Positions 46,241 to 58,582 of a stretch of 64,000 bases of DNA are shown piece by piece. The stretch is taken from the NCBI GenBank assembly GCA_014871385.1, contig CM026426.1, positions 69,607,287-69,671,286 of the forward strand, read 5' to 3'. Below the pieces are notes generated by a model. It saw nothing but the letters and a program-made list of their open reading frames with translations. It was not told where the DNA came from and made no database searches. The translations under genes were made by a program, and so were the position numbers. Source of the stretch: Ceratodon purpureus (taxonomy: Eukaryota; Streptophyta; Bryopsida; Pseudoditrichales; Ditrichaceae). The number at the start of each line of letters is the position of its first letter. Position 1 is the stretch's first letter.

Positions 46241-49200
46241 TAGGAATACGGAAGTACTACTTAGATAAGTGAAACAACCGGTTAAGGCGGTTGGCCGAAT
46301 AAATAAGAGAACCGGAAGGTCAGCCGGGTGAGATCCGGTCGTCTGCGGTGAAGGAGAGGGAGCACCGTCCGTATGACAGAACCCTGACACTGCAGACTTA
46401 AGGATAACCACCGAAAGGTACAACGCACGTGGGGAGAATGGCTGCAACCATTAAAGCGCCGCCGGTCGCGACCGTCCAATGATGAAAGGCTACGACCGTC
46501 CGTCATGATGAGCTACGAACGGGTGGGCGTGAGGGCAGGTATAAAAGGAGGAAGAGCAGCCGTGCTCCTCCTTTCTTTTTGTCATTTTGTGGCGCGCTGG
46601 GTCCTTGGGTTCCACGGCGAAGGGCGCAGTTAGGGTTGGACGATAGGAGAGAGACGGTGAGACGGAAGTGTTTCCGTTAGGTGAGGGATTGTGGTGACGA
46701 TCGTGCGTGCAGGTGTTACCGGAGTGACGGTGAGGAGAACTTAGCAGAATGGGTAGAAAGGGGAAGGAACCGGCGGAGGAAGGACAGTTGTTTAGGGTAC
46801 AACGGGTCATGCCGTTGATGCCGGCAGACGAGGAGGAGCAGGAGCTCCTCCGGACCGCCTTAGAAGCCATGGGCTGTGAGGTCCTACTGGACAAGGCATG
46901 GGGTTGGAAACATGCCCTTCCGGCCCAGGAGATCCTCGTCAAGAATCCTGAGAATCGAGGAACCATCCGGGGAGAGCCGGATAAGTGGACGGCACAACTC
47001 TGGAGGGAGACGTATGGTTTCAAGAACTCTGGAGAGATCTCGACACCGGAGACCCGGGAGTTTGTGTGGGGGTATATCGATGGGCCCGGAGACCGGAAGG
47101 ATGGATGGGAGCTGGAGGACATCACGAATCCGGAGGCCCGGAGAGTCGTAGGGTTTATGAACCCTAAATTCCATCCGGAAAAGCCCAAACGGATAACCAT
47201 CAAGTGGGCGTCCGTTTTCATTGGGGCCATGATCGGTGAATTCACGGTAGACTGGGGCCTCATGATGAAGACGATAGTCAACCGGCAGGTAGCCAATCTC
47301 CGGAAGACCAAGAAGCAGACCACCTGCCTTCCGTCTTTCCTCATTCACCTCTACCGTCACAAGGGGCTGTTGAGCCCTAAGGAGATCCGGGAGTACGATG
47401 AAATCAAGAGCATACAGCAGTACGCCGAACCGGAAGAGGTGTCCGATCAGGACGATGATGATGATGTTATCGAGGTCTCCCCCACACCGGCTAAGAGACC
47501 CCGTCCTAGCCCGGAGAAGGGACAGCCATCCGGATCACCTCGGACTCCCACCCCGGCCAAGCGAACCTTGAACACGGAAGTCCAAAAGCCCACCGAGCCA
47601 CCGGAGCACACCGGGGACCCGTGCCAGGACTTAGTTAACCTTTCGGAACAGATGACGACGTATGCTCGGTTCCTACAGTCGACTAGGCAGACGGAGGGCC
47701 GGTTGGCTACGGAGGTAATTGCCCTTACGAGTTCGGACCGGTTGGAGGAATGCCTGAATATTCTTCGCAAGAACCGGGACTTGGCCGGTCTCCAGAACAA
47801 GCACATGGACCGGCTAGAGAAGTATCGGAAGGGATTCTGAAGCTCGAGGAGGAAGTTCGTGATGCCCAGAAGGATTATAGTGACGCCCGTGACCGGGCAG
47901 CCGAGGCCATCCGGTCGGTCGTCGAGATCAAGGCCACTTTAGCCCTTCCGGTGGATGTGGCCAATCAGTGCGCCGTTTACCAAGCCTTCTTGACCCGTCA
48001 GCCGGATCCGACTGTCAAGAAGATTATAAAGTTCATGCACGACCGGACGCAGGTGATGAGGGACACTTGGGTGCAGATGAAGAACATGGTGGAGATCATC
48101 AGTTCGGCAAAGGCCGGTCCGTCATCAAAGCCACCGGCAGATCGGGAGGAGCCCAGACCACCGTCCCCACCCAAGGAACCGGCGCCGGTGCCACCTCCAG
48201 CCTCTCCGATACGGTCGACCATCCGGACAGTCCAACAGGAGGTAGGACATCCGCTGGAGGATCCTATCTTGGATACCTTGAGCAGTCTGCACACTCTGCC
48301 CAATTTAGCTGGAATGGAGACTGTTAACCCCGGAAACATCCCTTTGGAATCGGACCAAGGACCACCACCGGAAGACTTTATGCCGGTACAGGGATCTCCG
48401 GAACAGCTCCAGGTGGATCTCAGCGCAGTTCCGGTGGCGAAACGATCTCCATCCCCGGCGGTTCAAGCAGGACGATCCCGGAAGTCCAGCGAACCGTCGG
48501 CATCTGATGCTCCGGAAGAAGGCCCCTCGTTGAAAAAGCTGAAGAGGGTACAGAAGAAGGAACGGATGGATGGAACCCGGCATAGTCCCCGGTTCGATAA
48601 GCACAAGGAGTAGAAGTTAGGATAAGGACCGGATAAAATGGCAGCGACTAACGATGGGGCTCAAGTGCACCCGGCTGCCAATCCGGATAGATAGCGGCAG
48701 TAACTAGGAATAGAAGGCGGCCACCGGTTCAGGATTCCCGGATCCAAGATCCGGAATTTCTGAATCTCGTGGGCCACTTGGTCGCTTTAGGAATCGATAG
48801 GTTTTAGTATTTAAGCTGGACGTTTTTCCAAGGCCGGGGCCTTGTTTTGTACGCCGTTTTGTTGTTGCAATTGAGAATATACTTTTGGATTTGTTGTGTC
48901 AACCGGCTGCTGACGGGTCCGTTGCCGTATGGTTTGTTGGAACTATTGTCTTCAGTAGTGTTCCGGAGGAGTGTTGAACAGTAGGATGATCTGGAGAGCG
49001 CCCGGAGAGACTAAGAAGGTGTCAAGCGTCGAGTGTTGACGGTTTCCAGTCCCGGAAGGAGTCCGTAGGGAAGGAGAGACGTACTGCAGCAGGGCTGGTA
49101 GTCTCAAGGACACGGAGAGCCGTGTGTACACCGGGATCCGGAAACGGACCGGTCGCTTCCTGTAGATGGGATAAAAGCCGGATGTCCTACTCCGAACCAA

Positions 49201-49671
49201 TCCGGAAGGGAGATAGTATAGTAGAATACCGTGCAGCCGTAAGGTGATGTCATTGTAGTATGATTTCCGTATCCATAACCGGCACTGAGTAGCTATCCGG
49301 ACCGGTACCTAGCCATACGGAAGGATTATTACTCCACTTCTCGGGTGGTAGATAGGAACAGTTGGGTGTCCAGCCACTTTAAGTCACGGGACGGTGGAAA
49401 ATCCAGCCACTTGAAAGGATAGACGGATCAGTGGGAACCGGCCACTAGTCTAAAAAGCCGGAAAATAGGAACGAGGCAAAAACTACCGGATTCGGCCAAC
49501 CGGTTGTAAGACGGAATACGGTCGGATACCGGTGGTGATTTCCGTTAAAATCTAAAAGGAGGAAAACTATAGGTCTTCGTGGGAACGAACACGGAGTGGT
49601 TCACTTTGGAGGGTATTTAGTGTGAATAAAGTGCCTTCCGGAGGAATACGGATACCACATCGTGCTACAAG
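46241..49671 (+). mobile_element. LTR-type unit B, right arm of the large inverted repeat
   Basis: The unit begins just after TG (TGTTAGGAATACGG) and has a TATA box (TATAAAAG at 46540). It then encodes an accessory or Gag-like ORF (46749 to about 48.6 kb). The ORF's first part is globular with LPSFLIHLYRHKGLL. The middle is acidic/Pro-rich, and a coiled-coil end follows. About 1 kb of CCGG-rich 3' sequence ends at GCTACAAG. It interrupts the third ORF of gypsy element 1. No obvious target duplication flanks it. It is broken, with few interruptions. Confidence 0.65.
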
Positions 49672-51187
49672 AGCCGACTTCCCGGTCCCTCGAAGGTTCG
49701 TCTGATGTCGGTCGTCCTACCCGACGTCTCTTTCGACACGGCCAGCAGATTCGCAAGCCAGCGTTTCCATACCGATCTCCAACTCAACGGACCCCGACAC
49801 CACGTTCTGCTGCGCACACCAGTCCAGCCTCACCGACTTGGAGGTACCCCCTTCGATCCCGAACTGTCACGAGACACTACCAAGCGGTTTCTTCCGGGTC
49901 TGATGTCAACTTGGATCCCGCACCTGCGGCTGTTGCACCACCCGACTCCGTCATCAACCTCGGCAGCTCTGCTGATACACCACCCGTCAATCCCACCAAC
50001 GTGCCTGCCTCTCCATCTAGGCGTTCAGTGAACCCAGCTATACCATACGCCCAGCTGACCCCGCCTGTTTCCGCCACCGACACCCTAGCTTTGGCGCCAC
50101 CCGACTGCTCTTCGTCACCAAAGTTAGCACCGTCCCTACCGCCGATGGCGCTCATGCTGTACCGCGAGCCAATCGTATTCACCGCTCCGCACTTCCCTCC
50201 GACACAGCCTTCAGGTCGTGTTCCAGAAGAAGCTGCAGCAACCCCAGCTCGCGATCCTTCCTCACCCGCGCTGCACCCTGCACCACACAGCCAGGGGGGG
50301 CCCTCTGAGTCTCTTCATCCAACAGAGAAACTCGACCCTGCCCCGCCATCAGAACCACCTCTCGGATCTGCTCGGACACCCGACCTTCAAGTTGTTTTTT
50401 ACAACCTCAAAGTCATCACCGACGTCCTGGTCCAGACTCGTAGTGCAGCTGAGCAACTAGAGTCTAGCCGACAGCAGGTAGCCACGGTCGTAGCAGAACG
50501 TGACATATAGCTCCATCAACTTCAACAGCTACTGGCCGCCCGGGACTCCTATCTTCGCACCCTTACGGAGACCCATACCCACCTGCTTCGCGACCACACC
50601 GCCCTCCTAAAGCAGGTACAGGCCCTACAGGCCAACCTGATTTCCCGAGTTCCAGCTCCCGATCTCGCGGCTCCATCAATTCGCCAGCTGGAGTTGGAGG
50701 CTACGCTCAGTGCCCGTCTCCAGCAAGATGACAGTCTTTTTCTCGAGAATCAGCAACTGCGGACAGAGCTAGCCTTGCAAACCTTACCACCTCGGGAACT
50801 CAGCCGAGCTGTCCGGGAGTATGCTGCTACTAAGCAGCGGGATTTCGAGCATGTGCTGACCGCCTACCGAGCCGACTTGGATCGTCAGCACCGCTGGTTG
50901 TCCAAGTTTGAGGCGCGCGACCCGACTTTTGAGCCGAGGCTCGACATGGACGACCCGACTTCTACACTCCCGACCGAGGCGCCGCCGACTGTACACCAGC
51001 CGACTGACTGACTGCACGACTTCTTTGCCTGCGACATTATCTTTTTTTAGTTTTCTTTGGGGATTACCGTTTTTTGACATTTTGTATAGCTTGGACAATT
51101 TTCACGACCTAGGATCGTTTTTCATGCTCCAACCTTTTCCTCCGTTACCCACGTTCTGGGGACAGAACTACCGGAAAAAGGGGATAA

Positions 51188-51622
51188 TGTTAACCGGAGA
51201 TTCCCCAATCTCCCCTTTCCTTAGTTTCCCTTAGTCTCTTTTCAGTTTTCATCCTTACCTTAGACAGTCATCCAGTCGACTTGGATGAACTCTGTCACCA
51301 GCCGACTGGATGAACTCTGTCACCAGCCGACTGGATGACTTACGTCAGTTCAGGAGGTTTAAGAGGCAAGGTTAGGGTTTCCAGTAATCATTCTACATTA
51401 GAGCAGGTAGAGTCAGAGAGGTCTGAGACCTGTTAGAAACTGTTGTACTATGGTTTTGGGGCTGTTTTGACCCATTTTATGCAGTTTTGACCTCTTTTTG
51501 CACTTGTATTGTACATTTCCAACAACTTATGAGTGTTTGGAGCACTTTGTTTAGTTGGGTTTTGTTGGGTTTTGATGGGATTGTGAAGGCTAGGGTTTAG
51601 TTGGTAAATCCTCCCTTTACCA
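51188..51622 (+). repeat. 3' LTR of gypsy element 1
   Basis: The LTR starts TGTTAACCGG after a polypurine stretch (GGAAAAAGGGGATAA) and ends CCCTTTACCA. It aligns with the two LTRs of element 2. It holds tandem units of about 24 bp with GATGAACTCTGTC and AGCCGACT. Confidence 0.85.
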
Positions 51623-52094
51623 CCATTTTACAAAATATACTCAACCGTATGTCAAATGGAAACGACCCGTGGGATCAAGTGGCTTGTTCTCCATCTTATA
51701 CTCCACCAGCAACAATTACATTTCAAGACATTGAGAATGCTCGTGCAGTTTCTTCACTTTGGAAAAGAGAAATTGATAATAGTCTTGAATACGCTTGCTT
51801 GAGGTTGGCAAAGTAGGACTATGATTCATATACAGAGTGCCACTGGATTCCGAAAGATGAATATCAGTCGTATCGATTTAACGTGAACTGGAACATCTTT
51901 AAGAATTCTTGGGCCCTTGCAGAATTAATCGGCAATGAAAGATTGGAGACGGCGTCACTAGGCGAATTAAGTTGTTGTGAACTTAATCATTTGAGGACCT
52001 TGCTTAGTGATACTAGGAATCACACTCTCTGGTTGCAGCCAGGAGAAAAAGTGGTTCCAAGACCGTACATTTGGGTCTCACCAAAACATCGATA
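51623..52094 (+). CDS. Unknown conserved-looking protein, interrupted by element 1
   Basis: Two in-phase blocks (51623-51816 and 51817-52094) are separated by one TAG. They read DPWDQVACSPSYTPP, then ITFQDIENARAVSSLWKRE, CHWIPKDEYQSYRFN and PRPYIWVSPKHR before a final TAG. Composition is AT-richer than the gypsy genes, and the 3' LTR of element 1 abuts it directly. It therefore looks like a gene tail into which element 1 jumped. I do not recognise the family. It converges on the second SET gene. Confidence 0.4.
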
Positions 52095-52768
52095 GACCAC
52101 AATTCAAAATTTCCTTTACTATTGTAGCAGATTCTCTTTGAGCGAGATTTCATGTCTGCATTGTATTTTAAAGATCAAATTAATGGAGAATTTTTAACAA
52201 CAATTTCTATTTGATGGCAATTTTATATTTAATTTAATTGTACTGCTTGAATTCTGCATCCATATATTTCCCTATGTGAACCAGGTTCAAAAATTGAGAT
52301 ATCGCGATGCAAACACTGTGAGAGAGCTTTGCTGTGTAGTTTATATTTGATATTTGAATTTCAAAGACTAATAATATGGACTCTTCATATCTGATGCTTG
52401 GACTCTCATCTCATTTAAGGCACTTATAAAATTCCTATCCAATGTGCTAAGTAGATGAAGAAGAAAATAACATTAGGCATTGTGAACAAAGAGACTTGCA
52501 ATTTTCATTTAAGTCTAATAGAAGCTAGCAGTGGACAGAAATGATACAGAATGTATAATATAGTAATAAAATGTACAATTTCTGTACATATAGTACAAGA
52601 TTTGTACAGAAATAGCAGGAGCTACCAGTCTTTCTGAAGGGCATGAATGTTTGGTTAATGAGGATTTAGAAGAAACAGACTGTAGTCCACGCTTAGGAAG
52701 AAGAGACTGTGTGACCCGGGACTACATGCGACGAATCAGACCTCTGTAGTATCATTTCATAGAGTTAG
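52095..52768. other. Intergenic DNA, AT-rich
   Basis: No gene is seen. The right edge (52740-52768) is probably the true 3' end of the minus-strand SET gene, cut off from it by gypsy element 2. Confidence 0.4.
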
Positions 52769-53202
52769 TGTTAACCGCAGACCCAACCAGTCTCTCCCTT
52801 TAACCCCATCCAGTCCCCTCTCAGTTTCATCCAGGAAGTATCCCGACAGTCATCCAATTCCTGCGGATGAACTCTGTCGGAGCCGACTCGATGAACTCTG
52901 TCGAAGCCGACTGGATGATTCTGTCCGTTTTCAGGGGGGTTAAGAGGCAGGTTTAGGGTTTTGGGAGATCATTCTACACTAGAGCAGGTAGAGTCAGAGA
53001 GGTCTCAGAGCTGTTAGGAGCTGCTGTATCATGTTTTGGGGCTGTTTTGACCTATTTTATGCAGTTTTGACCTCTTTTTGAACTTGTATTGTACATTTCC
53101 AGCATTCTATGAGGGTTTGGAGCACTTAGTTTAGTTGGGTTTTGTTGGGTTTTGATGGGATTGTGAAGGCTAGGGTTTAGTGGTTAAATCCTCCCTTTAC
53201 CA
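52769..53202 (+). repeat. 5' LTR of gypsy element 2
   Basis: TGTTAACCGC to CCCTTTACCA, 434 bp. It carries two AGCCGACT tandem units; the 3' LTR has one more unit. Confidence 0.85.
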
Positions 53203-56200
53203 TTGGCGACCATGCTTTAGTTCGTACCATGTGATCTCCTGCTGGTTGTAGGCTGTTCCACACACTAGAGAGGTCCTAAAGTACACACATTAGGTCTGCA
53301 GAGGTGCAGCAGTGACTGTCAGGAGTTTTTAGGGGTGTTGAACTGCTGTTACCGTAATTCCGGGGTGCTGAACAGTTGCTGGCAGGGTGTAGGGAGTCAC
53401 TGCAGTGTTAGAATCGGTTAGCAGAGTGCTGTTCAGGCACTGGCAGGGTCCCAAGGCTTCTGAAGTATAGCAAGATTGTTGCAGTAGAGAGGGCAGTGGC
53501 GGCCAAAGAGTTTCAGGTGTTTTCAAGGGTGGAAACATTGGTGCAGCAACGGTGGCAGTCCAGCACGTGTCCAGGGAGCAGTAGCAGCAGGGGCGGCTCT
53601 GTTGCAGGCTGGTGGGCGCAGGTGCTATGAGGAGGTGGAGGGCTAGATTTGCCTTGGCGGCAATCCTTGTGAACTGATGGCAGTTCAAAAGCGAAAAAGG
53701 GGATAGAGCTGCTAAAGGTCAGATTTGTATTCCCACTGTAAAAAGGGGCGAAAGGTAAGTAACCCGAAATTTTAGGAATTCAAATTTCAAATTTCAGATC
53801 CAAAAATTTAAGATCTTAAAAATTTGAATTTTGAATTTTGAATTTTGAATTTGAGGACCTCAATTTGGGACCTCGATCGGCTCTGCGGACTGGGATTTGG
53901 GAATCTGGGTCGGCGGTAGGACGTCGTTCTTGGGGACGTTGGTTGACATTGGGGACCTCGACCTAAGGTTGGCACAGGTCAGAACAGAGTGGTAATTTGG
54001 GTTGCTGAGTGCATTTGGGTAGATTCAGGGTAATTTCAGTTTCAAATATTGTTAGAACAGTAACTAGCACTATAACCACTAAACTGGATTTTCTAAGGGT
54101 CAATACAGTGTGAAAAAGGGGATAGGAACTAGTTAGAGGCAATTTTACTGAACTGCCTTGGTTTGTACCTATTTGCTAAAAAAAAAAAAAAAAAAGTGTT
54201 TATAAAAACTAATTAGGCCACACAGCCGTTTGTAGGGTCGCTGAGTGCTAAAGTGGCTGGGACTACAAAATGTAAGGGAAGGAGCCAAGTATTGGTAGCT
54301 GACTGATTGGAGGAGGCCGAGCAGAGCCGACCGCAGCAGCCAGGGAGTTACAGCCGCCAAGACTTGGAAGAACACACAGTCGACTGAACGCAGCCGACTG
54401 ACAGTATCAGCCGTTGAGACCCATGGAAGAAGGTGACTCGAATGATCTGCAAGCTGAGAGACAAGCCATGGAGAGGTACAAACGTTGGCTGCAACATGAT
54501 GAGCAGACAATAGAGCCGACGTCACCTGAGGTACGCAGTCGACTTAGGTCGCAGGGCAGTGCAGCTATATAGGAGGGTGAACTCATTGACATGGAGGTCG
54601 AAAATGACATTTCACCATCACCTGGGAGGACACAAGAGAGCCGATTTGAAGAGGGAAGGCAGTTCGAAAAAGGGGATAGACTGGACAGTCATCCTGATCA
54701 AGCCAACATTCCCTGGAGATATGAGGACAAGAGAAGGACAGCGTCATTCAGGGGGGACTTCTTCCCTGCAGTGGACGACTACAACACATTCTATGAGGAG
54801 AGACGTCAGACAAAGAAGGTCATTGCGGAGCCGACTCAGTGGCCAAGCACAGTCACTGGCAGAGCCGACATAGAAGCGGAGCCAACCCGGCTACGCAGCC
54901 GACCTGTATCTCCGGGGCACCTGCCAAAAACTCCAGAGATGCTGTCAGCCGCATTTCAGAACTTAAGGCAGAAGTTGGAAGAAACCAGGAGTCGATCCGC
55001 TCAAAAGCATGGGCAAGTGAACCACCAAGATAGTATATCTCGCAGAAATGTTCACTTCTTGGATGAATCTCTACTGCAGTCGGGATGGGAGCTGGAAGAA
55101 GAGGACCAATGGGCACTGGAGGCCTTTGCGGCGGACTTACTAGCCAAGAAGGAAAGGGCCAGGCAACACCAAGCAAGTCAAAACCAAGGCATCCAGGAAG
55201 TAAACCTCATGCAGCTAGAGGCTTTGCAACAAGCTGCAGCATCGGGAGTGGCATCACTACACCACTGGCATATACAGCCACAGTGGCCAGAGAAGAATCC
55301 AACACCACAGGGGGCCGACTTTGACCGCCGTGTTGAAGAAGCAATGCAGAGATTGGCAGCACATCACTTGGCAGCACAACAGTCGGCAGTGCAGCACTTG
55401 GCAGCACAGTAGTTGGCTACCCAGCAGAGGGAACAAGAACGGCTCAAGCGAGAGCAGCATGAGTATACACGAATCGTGAAGTGGTGGAACGAGCAAAAAA
55501 GGAGGCAAGAGTATGAGCGCATTGGAGAGATACTAGCAAGGCCGCCTGATTTATCTACTTTTCATTTAGAGTCAACTGTGGGCAAGAGCGTTTCAAGACC
55601 ATTGCTTGCAGAGCTGACCTTAACACCACATAAGTTTTCTAGATATTTGGGCAGCCGGACAGGTGATGTGTACGACGCACGACAGCCGACTCAGCCGGTG
55701 TGGTATCTTGGGCAATCTGCACAGCCAGCTGTTGGAGACTCAATACCTGGTCCAAATGATGTAGCTCGGTCACTGGATGCTCGGCCTACTCCAGCACCTC
55801 CGGGCTATAGTTTTGGTGATCTTTCGCGAGCCAACCGGGCAGTGCCGACTGCCACTAAAATACAGACGACTTATCCGGCCACTTTGGCAGGATGTGCCTC
55901 TGTAGTACCAGTAGTGCGCACAGCCGACTTTAAGTTAGCTCCTCGAAGGCCACCAGTCAGTGCACAGCGGAAGCAATTACCGTAACGGGCATACAAGGAG
56001 GGAACTGACCCTGATGCTCACTTGAGGCATTTTGACAAGTGTGTTTGGTGCAATGGAGAGACAGATGAGATTGTCATCATCCTCCTGTTTGGAACAACCC
56101 TTGTTGATAAGGCCCAGACCTGGTTTGATGATTGGCTGGATCATCACCCCAATTGTACTTGGGAGGAGGCAAAGGAGGCGTTCAAGATGCGGTTCAGGGA

Positions 56201-58124
56201 GCAAGATTCTGATGAACAGGTGTTCATGACTCTAAGGACCTTCAAACAAGGTGAGGGGGAGAAGGTTCAAGACTATTATGAGAGGTTTACAAAACTGATC
56301 AAGTGTTTGCAAACAGATGTTGGAGAAGGCTTCAAGCTGACCTACTTTAGGGCAGGCCTGCTGGACTACCTGAAGGTCACCACAAGCGCCCGTACAGCCA
56401 ACACTCTGGCTGATTTGCAGGAGGTAGCTCGGCGCTGTGAAACCAACTGCATCAATGCCTTAGGGGAGGAACTCTACTTTCAAGCCCGGCATACAGAGCC
56501 GACTAGTGGACAGTTGACTACCTTATTAGTTCAGGCGGAGGGAGCAGAGTCAGATAGTGGGAGGTATTGCACAGTCTGCAAGAAATACGGCCATGACGAT
56601 GCTTACTGTTTTTTCAACCCAGCCAACCCGAACAATAGACTTCTACGACCTGAAGGTACACCAGTTGTGGGGTCGACGAAGTAACTGCTCAGCAACAAGG
56701 CAGCAACTCGAGCCGACCTGTTACCAGCCGACATGTTGACCAGCATGATGGCTATGGCCAAATCAATACTTGCTTTATTTGCGACGTGACCGACCATCAA
56801 ATGCGCAACTGTCCTTACAAGTTGAGGTTTGAGCAGTTTGTGGCATCTAGAAAACTTGGTAGTGATACTGTGGGTGTCAATAATGTGGAACTGCAGGAGC
56901 TAGAAGTGGAGGAGCTGGAACTACAAGAGCCATCTGAGGTGGCAGTTTCTCTAACCAGAGCAGCACGATTGGAGGTGGGCCTTCCGTTGGAAGACAAAGA
57001 GGCACAGGAGGAGCTTGAAGGGGCCACAACAGCCAACTTGGATGCCAATGCACCTACGGCACCAACTTTGGATGGTGACTGGATTGGTTTTATTAACCCT
57101 GATTGTCTACTGGATATCCCAAAGAAGGCGCCTGACACAAATATGGAGAGTCTTCCTGGAACCCAGCTAGAAGCTTTGCTGTAGGAGATTAGCCGCCAAA
57201 TCCTGGAGACCCCGATTACAGTATCGTTAAAACAACTGTTGGCAGTGGCCCCTACTCTCACAGAGTACTTGAAAAGTCAAGTGTTCCGAGCAAGTGCGTG
57301 CGAGCCGACTGCGTCTGTAGACTCGATTGAGCCGCCTGTATCAGCCGACCATACCGAGCCGACCGTGAAACAGGGTTCACTTGAGTTGATTCCAAGGGTC
57401 TCCAATGATCCAAGGATACAACCTACGATGGTTGTTGGAGCTGTGAATATTGATCTTGGTCGCCCTGTGATTTCTGTACAGGTGGAGGGTTTGACCTTTA
57501 AGAACGTACTTCTAGAAGAGGGCTCTACAGTCAGCTTGATTACAGAAGAGGAGAAGGTGACGGTACCAGCGTTACAGGAGGCCATTGGATTCAAGCAGCG
57601 GCTGCTATTTGTCAACACTGCATTGAGGGAGACAATCTTGGCAGCAGAGCAGATAGCAGCACGGCAGTAAGATTTTCACTGCCCAGCTATTTTAGACAGT
57701 GAGGTCCCATTTCGAGGAGGAAGCTCCCTAGGTGGCTTCTTCGAGCCAACTCCTTTACAGAGCCGACCGCCACAGCCTTCTTCAGAGGACTCTCAGGATG
57801 ATTATCAGGGCGCCACTCCAGCTTTTACGAAGCCGACTTTTACACAGCCGACTTATATGGAGCCGACTGTTTCAAACTTAAGCTCCACCAATGGGCCCAA
57901 GGAAGAGCGACACCACCAATGGACGACTTCACGACAGCAGCCAGCATTACTGCTAGTTAGGAAGGGGTTCCATGTATTTGATACCAAGGATTAGTTTTCT
58001 TCTCCACCATTTACTAGTATATTCAGATTTTTTACTGCAAGCCGCTTAGCCTTCTTTCCATTTACCACCCTCTCTCTTAGTCTCCATGCGTTCTGAGGGC
58101 AGAGCTACCAGAAAAAGGGGATAA

Positions 58125-58580
58125 TGTTAACCGGAGACCCAACCGGTCTCTCCCTTTAATCCCATCCAGTCTCCTCTCAGTTTCATCCAGGAAGTGTCCC
58201 GACAGTCATCCAGTTCCTGCGGATGAACTCTGTCAGTCGGCTGGATGAACTCTGTCGGAGCCGACTCGATGAACTCTGTCGAAGCCGACTGGATGATTCT
58301 GTCCGTTTTCAGGGGGTTTAAGAGGCAGGTTTAGGGTTTTGGGAGATCATTCTACACTAGAGCAGGTAGAGTCAGAGAGGTCTGAGAGCTGTTAGGAGCT
58401 ACTGTATCATGTTTTGGGGCTGTTTTGACCTATTTTATGCAGTTTTGACCTCTTTTTGCACTTGTATTGTACATTTCCAGCATTCTATGAGGGTTTGGAG
58501 CACTTAGTTTAGTTGGGTTTTGTTGGGTTTTGATGGGATTGTGAAGGCTAGGGTTTAGTGGTTAAATCCTCCCTTTACCA
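58125..58580 (+). repeat. 3' LTR of gypsy element 2
   Basis: TGTTAACCGG to CCCTTTACCA, 456 bp, directly after the polypurine tract AGAAAAAGGGGATAA. It differs from the 5' LTR mainly by one extra tandem unit of about 22 bp. Confidence 0.85.
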
Positions 58581-58582
58581 GT

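Larger units (their letters stand above)
38800..51622 (+). mobile_element. Ty3/gypsy LTR retrotransposon, element 1 (broken, invaded)
   Basis: Parts in order: a gag remainder (from 38800, WEEAKEAFKLRY) with two zinc knuckles (CTCCKKFGHEDINC at about 39228 and CFLCLGTDHQMRNC at about 39433); protease (VLLDGGSGVNL, about 40270); reverse transcriptase (41.15-41.8 kb, [13 protein letters not shown]); RNase H (about 42.07-42.4 kb); integrase with its H2C2 finger and catalytic core (42.69-43.3 kb); an integrase tail (43.55-43.84 kb); a Pro/Ser/Ala-rich third ORF (43.99-46.20 and 49.67-51.01 kb); a polypurine tract (about 51173); and the 3' LTR (51188-51622). Unit B is inserted in the third ORF. The 5' LTR and start of gag are missing at the left edge. 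It is broken, with a handful of interruptions. Confidence 0.85.
52769..58580 (+). mobile_element. Ty3/gypsy LTR retrotransposon, element 2 (non-autonomous)
   Basis: Both LTRs are present (52769-53202 and 58125-58580), flanked by a 5-bp target duplication GTTAG (52764-52768 and 58581-58585). Parts: a leader of about 1.2 kb with a 19-A run (54178-54196); gag (54.42-57.2 kb) with the same capsid block as element 1 and a knuckle CTVCKKYGHDDAYC (about 56571); a protease-like piece (about 57.4-57.55 kb); a short piece of the third ORF; and a polypurine tract. No reverse transcriptase or integrase segment is recognisable. The LTRs differ by about ten substitutions and one repeat unit by eye, so the insertion is fairly young. 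It is broken, with several interruptions. Confidence 0.85.

Noticed and set aside
54178-54196. Poly(A) tail of a SINE or processed pseudogene
   Set aside because: The 19-A run lies inside the leader of gypsy element 2, with no target duplication or retrocopy body next to it.
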